Below, piece by piece: positions 59,015 through 64,000 of a DNA stretch of 64,000 bases. The notes beneath the pieces are model-generated. The model saw nothing but the letters and a program-made list of their open reading frames with translations. It was not told the origin of the DNA and ran no database searches. Position 1 is the first letter of the stretch; the number at the start of each line of letters is the position of its first letter. Source of the DNA: CAYSRJ01 sp964521865 (GTDB taxonomy: Bacteria > Spirochaetota > B62-G9 > DRHN01). Location of the stretch: assembly GCA_964521865.1 (NCBI GenBank), contig CAZFTJ010000004.1, positions 124,001-188,000 of the forward strand, in the 5' to 3' direction. Made by a program: the position numbers and the translations under genes.

Positions 59015-59164
59015 TTACTTTGGGGTTTTAATCCTCGTGACAGGCCGCCTGTTTATCGAACAGCAGTCAGGCCTCTTACCGCCAAATGTTTTTCTGTTCT
59101 CCTCGGCAAGCTTCTCCAGCCGCGCCGTCATATTTTTTTTAACCCTATCAAGAAGCTTGTTCAT
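59015..59164 (-). CDS. Small PDCC-motif putative metal-binding protein
   Basis: This 49-residue protein begins MNKLLDRVKKNMTARLEKLA and then has ENRKTFGGKRPDCCSINRR. It matches the small LDCC-motif putative metal-binding proteins, in which a basic helix precedes FGGxRxDCC. A strong GGAGG lies 8 bases before the ATG. A promoter with the TACCCC-type operator is present at 59273. It may bind copper or another soft metal through the Cys pair. Confidence 0.7.
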   Translation of the reverse strand: MNKLLDRVKKNMTARLEKLAEENRKTFGGKRPDCCSINRRPVTRIKTPK

Positions 59165-59272
59165 TTTAATTTCCTCCCTGTAATTCGGTTTTGTCTCGCA
59201 GGATGCGAGTTTAATTTCAGAACCTTTTCAAAATAATTTCGCTACCTCGTGTTTTCCCCATGTCATATTTTA

Positions 59273-59332
59273 TATACCCCACCCATGTATAGTATATTAA
59301 AATAATTTAACTCATTATAATTCATTGGTCAA
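59273..59332 (-). promoter_or_regulatory. Promoter with degenerate TACCCC operator (PDCC gene)
   Basis: On the minus strand TTGACC (59327-59332) and TAAATT (59304-59309) are 17 bases apart. Plus-strand TATACCCCACCCATGTATA (59273-59291) lies just downstream of the expected start. Its left half is identical to the operator at 53783, while the right half is changed. Fourth member of the set, with the weakest palindrome. Confidence 0.45.
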
Positions 59333-59802
59333 GTATTTTGTAGCAATGCAAGCCACTTTATTAATCAGATACCGAAGGAAAATGTGAACAAATTGATATA
59401 GGAAACCAACTCCTATTCCTGAACGGTTTTCTTCATTTGATAAATGCAAACACCCTTCCCGTCAAGACATAATATCCATTTAAATAATTGAAGGATGAAA
59501 CTCCCGGTGTCATTTCGTGGAAATGTGCAGTGGAAACTGTTTGAAACCTACTTCTCATTTTGCCCATACGCTTTCATACACCTTCACATTAAGATCCGGC
59601 TTGCAGAGGATATAACGCCTCTAATTGGCGGGAAGACCGGTCTTCGCAATAAGGAGATCAGGGGGGGAGTTTAAATGAGCACTAACGACGAGCCTTAATA
59701 TCGCCTTCAACGAGTACCAGATCCTGCCTAAAGAGACATATTCAGGTAGTGGAACGAAGGGGCGTGTTGAAAGTCTGCTTTTTAAATCATTAACAAAAAT
59801 AA
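59333..59802. other. Gene-free stretch before the mercury operon
   Basis: No gene or clear structure is recognised here. Short open stretches near 59650-59790 have coding-like composition (a frame ending near ESLLFKSLTKIIDS) but no start or homology that I can name; they may be debris from an older insertion. Confidence 0.4.
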
Positions 59803-59834
59803 TTGACTCTATACTTAGGTATAAAGTTTATATT
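59803..59834 (+). promoter_or_regulatory. MerR-type promoter of the merF-merA operon
   Basis: TTGACT (59803-59808) is followed by a dyad CTATACTTAGGTATAAAG and then TTATAT at 59828 (19-base spacing; 20 if TATATT is taken). Overlong spacers with a central dyad are the hallmark of promoters activated by MerR-family regulators. MerR is encoded at 61625. Confidence 0.7.
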
Positions 59835-59854
59835 ATTTAGTAAGAACATTTAAA

Positions 59855-60106
59855 ATGTCCAGACAAAACATGAAAAAACATAAAGGATTACTGAAAAGAG
59901 AAACAGAATTTCAACGCAGCGGGATATGGATGGTCATCTTTGCACTGCTTTGCTGCCTGGGGCCGATTCTGATGATCTCTCTGGGCAGTGCGATCATTGC
60001 AGCCTTCATGAAGTATTGGTTGCTTACGATTATGGGAGCGCTTGCAATCGTGGGAGTAGTCTCGTATTTTTTATTCTATCGATGGAAAAGGTCGTATGGA
60101 AAGTAA
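59855..60106 (+). CDS. merF: MerF-like small mercury transport membrane protein
   Basis: This 83-residue protein has two membrane helices. A vicinal cysteine pair in LLCCLGP (Cys33, Cys34) sits in the first helix, and GYxxLLP-like MKYWLLTIMGALAIVGVVSY forms the second. MerF proteins import Hg2+ via such a pair; the second C-terminal cysteine pair of Tn-type MerF is missing here. It is followed by merA and is preceded by a MerR-type promoter. The first ATG is preceded by a poor ribosome-binding site, and an internal ATG (codon 6) is possible. Confidence 0.75.
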   Translation: MSRQNMKKHKGLLKRETEFQRSGIWMVIFALLCCLGPILMISLGSAIIAAFMKYWLLTIMGALAIVGVVSYFLFYRWKRSYGK

Positions 60107-60149
60107 CAATTGACAGCCATTACATTTTTTTGAGAGAGGAGCACAGAGA

Positions 60150-61538
60150 ATGGACCGTTATGATCTCATCATACTGGGAGGCGGGGCGGCGGCATTTGCC
60201 GCAGCCACGCGAGCACACGATTTGGGAGCCCGGGCTCTGATGATTAATCACGGACTCCCACTGGGCGGCACCTGCGTCAACGTGGGATGCATTCCCACAA
60301 AGTTCTTGCTGGGGGCCCTGGGGGCGCACTACAGGGTGAAGGATGGCCGCGTCCGTCCGCGATCAGAAGTTTTGCTTGAATATGCAGAGCTTGCTGCGGA
60401 AAAAGACAGGCTTGTAGGAAAGCTGCGCACCATGAATTACCGCGACGTCCTGGATGCGCTGGGAAATGTTACCCTCATCGAGGAGAAAGGCCGTTTCCTC
60501 TCCCCAACGGAAGTCGAGGCTGCAGGTGAGCGGTTTTCCGCGGACAGGATAGTCATCGCCACAGGGGCTCACACACTCATCCCGCCCATCCCCGGCCTCC
60601 GTGAGGCGGAGTCGCTCACGAACGTGACGGCCCTGGATTTGAAGGAACTTCCCCGATCCATTGCGATGATCGGCGGGGGTCCTTCGGGCCTCGAGTTTGC
60701 CCAGATATTTCACCGCGCGGGCGCGGATGTCACCGCTGTAGAGCTGATGGGTCGCATCCTGTCCCAGCATGAGCCAGAAGTTTCTCAGGCCCTAAAAGAA
60801 GCTCTGGAAAGCGAGGGTATGGTGATCAAGACGGGTTGCCGCCTAGTAAAAGCGGAGGGAGGCCCAGGGAAGATTCGTCTCTACGACACGGGAGGCTGTA
60901 TCGCCGAAGTCGAGCGTGTAATGGCAGCTATGGGGCTTCGTGCAAACACCGAGAATCTGGGTCTGGAAAAAGCGGGCATTGCGACCGATGAGACGGGGTT
61001 TATCGCCGTGGACGAACGCCAGCAGACTTCAGTGCCCGGGGTGTATGCCGCAGGCGACGTTACGGGAAAGATGCCTCTCGAGACAATCGCCGCAAAGCAG
61101 GGATTCAACGCAGCCCACAACGCCCTCACCGGTGAGGCAAGGACCATCGATTACCATTTTGTCCCCCACGCCGTCTTCACCGACCCGCAGGTGGCATCGG
61201 TTGGCTGGACCGAGCGGCGGGAAATGAAGGAGCTCGGGAACTGCCTGTGCCGAACTCTTTCCCTTGAAAAGGCGCCCAGGGCGCAGGCTGCGGGCGACAC
61301 CCGGGGGCTGGTAAAGCTAGTAGTCGATCCTAACAGCCGCAGGATCATGGGCGCGCATGCGGTTGCCGTAAACGCCGCTGAGATCATCCATGTTCCGCTT
61401 TTGGCCATGCGCGCGGGTTACACCCTGGATGAGCTCATCGACACGGTCCATATCTTCCCCACCTATGCCGAGGCATGGAAGCTCTGCGCCCATACATTCG
61501 ACCGGGACCCCAGGGCGATGAGCTGCTGTGTCGTGTAG
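60150..61538 (+). CDS. merA: Mercuric reductase without N-terminal HMA domain
   Basis: This is a 462-residue pyridine nucleotide-disulfide oxidoreductase. The redox-active pair is GGTCVNVGCIPTK, FAD motif ILGGGAAAFAAA, NAD(P)H motif IAMIGGGPSGLEFA and a second FAD motif VYAAGDVTG. The C-terminal vicinal pair SCCVV binds Hg2+ and separates MerA from lipoamide dehydrogenase and glutathione reductase. There is no N-terminal HMA domain. The gene is visibly GC-richer than its AT-rich surroundings, a sign of transfer. GAGAGGAG precedes the ATG. It reduces Hg2+ to volatile Hg0 in the cytoplasm using NADPH. Confidence 0.9.
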   Translation: MDRYDLIILGGGAAAFAAATRAHDLGARALMINHGLPLGGTCVNVGCIPTKFLLGALGAHYRVKDGRVRPRSEVLLEYAELAAEKDRLVGKLRTMNYRDVLDALGNVTLIEEKGRFLSPTEVEAAGERFSADRIVIATGAHTLIPPIPGLREAESLTNVTALDLKELPRSIAMIGGGPSGLEFAQIFHRAGADVTAVELMGRILSQHEPEVSQALKEALESEGMVIKTGCRLVKAEGGPGKIRLYDTGGCIAEVERVMAAMGLRANTENLGLEKAGIATDETGFIAVDERQQTSVPGVYAAGDVTGKMPLETIAAKQGFNAAHNALTGEARTIDYHFVPHAVFTDPQVASVGWTERREMKELGNCLCRTLSLEKAPRAQAAGDTRGLVKLVVDPNSRRIMGAHAVAVNAAEIIHVPLLAMRAGYTLDELIDTVHIFPTYAEAWKLCAHTFDRDPRAMSCCVV

Positions 61539-61555
61539 GACGATGAAATTTCCTC

Positions 61556-61586
61556 TTGGCTCTATACTCTAGTAGAGGGTTTAAAG
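61556..61586 (+). promoter_or_regulatory. MerR-type promoter upstream of merR
   Basis: TTGGCT (61556-61561) is followed by CTATACTCTAGTAGAGGG, with the palindrome CTCTA-G-TAGAG, and a TTAAAG -10-like element with 19-base spacing. The layout parallels the promoter at 59803, so MerR likely controls itself. Confidence 0.55.
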
Positions 61587-61624
61587 TTGGTAATAACAGG
61601 TATATGGGAAGGAGAGATATATCC

Positions 61625-62116
61625 ATGGAGAGGTTGATAACGATTGGAAAGGTCGCCCTTCGGGCGGGAGTCAACGTCCAGACAGTCAGGTATTACGAGA
61701 GGGTCGGGCTCGTTGAACCGATAACCAGGAAAGAATCTGGCTACAGGCTCTATGACCCTGAAGCGGTGAAAAGGATCGGTTTCATCAAACATGCACAGAA
61801 GCTGGGGTTCAGTCTGAATGAAATTGAGGTGCTCCTCAGGCTTCAGGTGATTGATGTAAAAAGCTGCGATGAAGTAAGAACGAAAGTGGAGGAAAGGCTC
61901 CGGGACGTACGGAGGATGATGACCCAGCTCAAGAGAATGGAGAAGGTGCTCACAGAGCTTGTGCATAGCTGTCTCTACCGTAAGAAAACAGATCCATGCC
62001 CCATTTTAAGAAGCCTCAAGGAGGACGCTGACAAAGACAGCATATGGGTGCAGGATGGCGTTCCTGACAAGGGCGCAGAGAACGGGGCAGTAGGAAGAAA
62101 AGGAGGGTGGTTATAA
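61625..62116 (+). CDS. merR: Mercury-responsive MerR regulator
   Basis: This 163-residue protein has the MerR HTH (ITIGKVALRAGVNVQTVRYYERVGLV), a long dimerisation helix and the three cysteines that bind Hg2+: Cys81, Cys116 and Cys125. The C-x8-C spacing and the positions match Tn501 MerR (82, 117, 126) almost exactly. The ATG at 61625 follows AAGGAGAG; the open frame starts earlier at 61556 but without conservation. The C-terminal 30 residues are an unusual Gly/Asp-rich tail. It activates the merF-merA promoter. Confidence 0.9.
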   Translation: MERLITIGKVALRAGVNVQTVRYYERVGLVEPITRKESGYRLYDPEAVKRIGFIKHAQKLGFSLNEIEVLLRLQVIDVKSCDEVRTKVEERLRDVRRMMTQLKRMEKVLTELVHSCLYRKKTDPCPILRSLKEDADKDSIWVQDGVPDKGAENGAVGRKGGWL

Positions 62117-62520
62117 AAAAGTACCTGCGCTTTGTTCCCGTGGTTGTTCTGGGCTCTTTAGATACGATCCCTGCAGCAAATGTGACTATCGATTATTCCC
62201 GAGCGGATGATCGCCCGCCTGAAGTTGCGCCTTTAATATCTCCTTCATCCTCCCTTATGGAGAACATGCCGATCCCAGATGACAATGCTTCAAAGAGGTC
62301 CCCTGATCAACCTTCAGGTACAGGGAGCGGGCCCCTGGTCACCGTCGTCTTCAGCCGGGGAGCGGATCGTACCAGCGTATATTCTCCTTCAACTCAAGCT
62401 GATTCGTCCCTTTCAGATACCCTATTTAATTCCTCAAAGTCTTTTCTGTTTTCCCTCTGTCTTGGAATTCTACTTTCCATACCACTCTGAATTCAATTTC
62501 CCATGTACAACTCGAACGCT
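62117..62520. other. Probably decayed sequence downstream of merR
   Basis: A 127-codon frame from a GTG at 62107 (GGAGG directly adjacent) spans this stretch, but the protein is Ser/Pro-rich, low in conserved patterns and resembles no family. The next recognisable sequence is the end of a P-type ATPase, so this may be scrambled remains of that gene or of others. Confidence 0.4.
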
Positions 62521-62756
62521 ACGTTCAGGAAGATCCACCTGAATCTGTGTGGGCCTATTTCTACAACACTATCTCGATTCCTGCAGCCATATTCGTGTTT
62601 CTTCATCCGGTAATTGCCGAGGCAGCCATGGCCGCAAGCTCGATCAACTTGGTTATCAATGCCATTCTCCTGCGGTTCAACAATATAAAACCCGAATATG
62701 ATCGGTACTTAAAGGTTAGAAATAATCTTGTATTAGAGTCCACTTTTCAATCTTAA
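62521..62756 (+). pseudogene. Frameshifted C-terminal remnant of a copper-type P-type ATPase
   Basis: The frame at 62521 reads TFRKIHLNL and, after a frameshift near 62547, continues WAYFYNTISIPAAIFVF...AEAAMAASSINLVINAILLR. Together this matches the last two helices of CopA-type ATPases (MRKIxQNLFWAFxYNxxxIPxAA...AAxAMAxSSxxVVxNALRL). The two parts are in different frames, and no catalytic domains precede, so it is a pseudogene. Confidence 0.65.
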
Positions 62757-62820
62757 ATTTAGCGAAAACAGTCCACTTTTGAAATTTAAATGGCAACTTA
62801 GAAAAAAATATAAAAAATAT

Positions 62821-62879
62821 TTGACTTCACAGGAAATCATTGATATAATAATTTTGCCTTATGCCCTACCGGGGTAGGG
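62821..62879 (+). promoter_or_regulatory. Consensus promoter with CCCTACC-GG-GGTAGGG operator
   Basis: TTGACT (62821-62826) and a perfect TATAAT (62844-62849) have exact 17-base spacing. CCCTACC and GGTAGGG (62864-62879 incl. the two-base centre, ending 62879) form a 7-bp inverted repeat just after the expected start. It drives the zinc-ribbon/CcmH-like gene and possibly ccmE. Confidence 0.72.
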
Positions 62880-62980
62880 TACAATTCTTGATATTTCATT
62901 TACTTATTTTAATTATCAATTAATAAGTCGAGAAGATGTAATTTTCTCATGATAATTTTTCGATAAATGAGGGGATACCG

Positions 62981-63646
62981 ATGAAATGTCAGAAATGCGG
63001 TACTGAAAACCCTTCAAAAAACAACTTCTGCGGTACGTGCGGGGAGCAATTAAAAGGGGCTCTTTTTTGTAAGCATTGTGGAAAAGAACTTCCTCAAAAG
63101 AGTAGATTCTGCATATACTGCGGTGTGAAGGTTGGATCCGGCGTCTCACCTGGCCGTTATCCGGACGCTTCGCATCCGGATAACGTCGAAGATACTGTAA
63201 GTACCGCCGGTGCAAGCACCAGGCGGCATTATACGCATCAGGCAATAAGAAAAAAAGGGAAATCGATAAAATTCTCCGGAAGGGGCGGCTCGCATAAACA
63301 TGCGGCCAGATCCAAATTGCTTAGATATTCAATGACAGCGGTTTCCGTTCTGACGGTAGGCGCTGTTCTCATAATGACTCTGACGTCCTGGACACGGCCG
63401 ACGAGTAGTAGTAGTAATGGAACGGGGTCTGACATCGTCTGGGCTTCGGATGTTCAGCGCATAGCCTCAAACTTCAACTGCCCGTGCGGCGAATGCGGGG
63501 TTGCGCGACTCGATATCTGTACCTGCGATATAGCGGGCGGTGCGAATGAAGCAAAAAGCTATATACAGCAGCTCTTGAACCAGGGTATTCCTGACGATGA
63601 GGTGATCACCAGGGTAGAGGAGCGGTACGGAAACAGGATATTGTGA
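62981..63646 (+). CDS. Double zinc-ribbon membrane protein with CcmH-like C-terminal domain (paralogue 2)
   Basis: This is a 221-residue paralogue of the gene at 15995. It has two zinc ribbons (CQKCGTENPSKNNFCGTC and CKHCGKELPQKSRFCIYC), a basic linker, one membrane helix (~residues 121-141) and a C-terminal domain with NCPCGECGVARLDICTCD, ending VEERYGNRIL like CcmH. The linker contains a 28-residue segment absent from paralogue 1; its DNA is the dispersed palindrome (63156-63220), read in frame as RYPDASHPDN. GGGGATACC precedes the ATG. ccmE follows, so a role in cytochrome c maturation is likely. Confidence 0.78.
   Translation: MKCQKCGTENPSKNNFCGTCGEQLKGALFCKHCGKELPQKSRFCIYCGVKVGSGVSPGRYPDASHPDNVEDTVSTAGASTRRHYTHQAIRKKGKSIKFSGRGGSHKHAARSKLLRYSMTAVSVLTVGAVLIMTLTSWTRPTSSSSNGTGSDIVWASDVQRIASNFNCPCGECGVARLDICTCDIAGGANEAKSYIQQLLNQGIPDDEVITRVEERYGNRIL
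63156..63220 (+). repeat. Dispersed palindromic element, copy C, inside a coding sequence
   Basis: GTTATCCGGACGCTTCGC followed by ATCCGGATAAC is the reverse complement of the core at 34776-34804. GCCGGTGCAAGCACC at the right end corresponds to the other end of that element, with about 20 unrelated bases between. Translated in frame, it adds about 20 residues to the protein without a stop. Confidence 0.72.
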
Positions 63647-63818
63647 TTCAATCATGTTATAAAGGGAAAAACGATAGCGTGGCCTCTGGCCGCAGCCAGA
63701 TGTAGTAAATTAAGACTTCCCCTTCTTTATTGAAGATTTCTATACTTCGCGCGGGCAAATGTAGTACCTGTGGTATAAAAATTCCAGAGGAATTGTATAA
63801 ATTAACTGGAGTCTGAAC

Positions 63819-64000
63819 ATGAGAATTACCTTTAAATCGAAGAAAACCAAATTCATAATAGCCGGACTGGTGGTCGTAATTATTGTCGGATATATGGTCT
63901 ATGCAGGCATTCGCGACACCAGGGTCCTGTATATGACTCCAAGCGAAATTATCTCGAGCGGAGCCAGTGTATATAACCGGGGGCTGAGGCTCGGCGGCAT
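63819..64000 (+). CDS. ccmE: CcmE, cytochrome c maturation haem chaperone, 3'-truncated by window edge
   Basis: The first 60 residues of a gene that continues past the window. A basic start (MRITFKSKKTK) and a membrane helix (FIIAGLVVVIIVGYMVYAGI) are followed by LYMTPSEIISSGASVYNRG and LRLGG, the CcmE N-terminal signature. CcmE carries haem covalently in the periplasm for System I cytochrome c assembly. The haem-binding His lies beyond the edge. Its presence means the genome has System I parts as well as ResB/CcsA (System II). Confidence 0.85.
   Translation, partial: MRITFKSKKTKFIIAGLVVVIIVGYMVYAGIRDTRVLYMTPSEIISSGASVYNRGLRLGG

Noticed and set aside
62107..62490. 127-codon ORF downstream of merR as a possible mer gene
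   Set aside because: GGAGG touches the GTG start directly, the product is low-complexity Ser/Pro-rich, and it lacks MerP, MerT or HMA motifs. Treated as decayed sequence.
1..64000. CRISPR arrays, intact insertion sequences, rRNA and tRNA genes
   Set aside because: I looked for regularly spaced direct repeats, transposase motifs and TTCGANNC-type tRNA arms and saw none that held up.

Overview
The window reads as a chromosome segment of a strictly anaerobic, probably diderm bacterium that respires with menaquinone and c-type cytochromes. The main clues are: siroheme-dependent (Ahb) haem synthesis; two gene sets for Rnf/Nqr-type ion-translocating membrane complexes; a MetF-MetV methylene-tetrahydrofolate reductase of the Wood-Ljungdahl type; cytochrome c maturation genes of both System II (ResB/CcsA) and System I (CcmE at the right edge); and a thiocarboxylate (HcyS-type) route to homocysteine. 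This resembles sulfate reducers, acetogens and related anaerobic phyla, but I cannot fix the phylum from the sequence alone.

Layout. 1-1196: end of a short-chain dehydrogenase and a zinc-ribbon protein. 1325-4747: ArsR regulator plus a giant FAD/Fe-S (GlcD-HdrD-like) oxidoreductase with a methionine-rich tail. 4914-14559: energy locus 1, rnfCDGEA, then a lone NqrF ferredoxin domain, a three-gene NADH diaphorase (NuoE/HydB/HoxU-like), a polyprenyl diphosphate synthase and a membrane cytochrome c. 14612-28908 (mostly minus): ResB, a zinc-ribbon/CcmH-like protein, and one long haem operon (hemL, ahbAB, ahbD, hemB, ahbC, cobA-hemD, hemC, hemA, sirC, hemX-like, ccsA), with a triheme cytochrome upstream. 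29087-34090 (minus): a sensory triad, a CPBP protease, menA and menG. 34091-34970: repeat-rich spacer. 34971-47297: energy locus 2, a second rnfCDGEA set with a full NqrF, a second sensory triad, then a tightly packed HoxU-NuoE-NuoF-MetV-MetF operon and a receiver protein. 47351-51316 (minus): hcyD, tusA, dsrE-like, hcyF, metY, hcyS and an Rrf2 regulator. 51622-62756: an AT-rich mosaic metal/thiol-stress island with gene remnants, three YHS-domain genes, a CPH-type (CopB-like) P-type ATPase and a mercury operon (merF-like, merA, merR). 62981-64000: zinc-ribbon/CcmH-like paralogue and the start of ccmE.

How the parts could work together (inference). Both Rnf/Nqr-like complexes look like hybrids. 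In locus 1 the NADH-oxidising half of NqrF is missing, and a soluble NuoEF/HoxU-like diaphorase is encoded immediately downstream, as if it supplies the electrons. In locus 2 NqrF is complete, and the diaphorase genes are instead fused by operon structure to metVF, suggesting a multi-subunit NADH-linked methylene-THF reductase next to an ion pump. Menaquinone, haem and cytochrome c genes between the loci would supply the quinone and haem proteins.

The most interesting unexplained structures are these two hybrid loci, the duplicated helical-protein/kinase/receiver triad, a set of four promoters sharing a TACC...GGTA operator in the metal island, and a dispersed palindrome that occurs in frame inside a gene. 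No rRNA, tRNA, CRISPR array or intact insertion sequence was seen.
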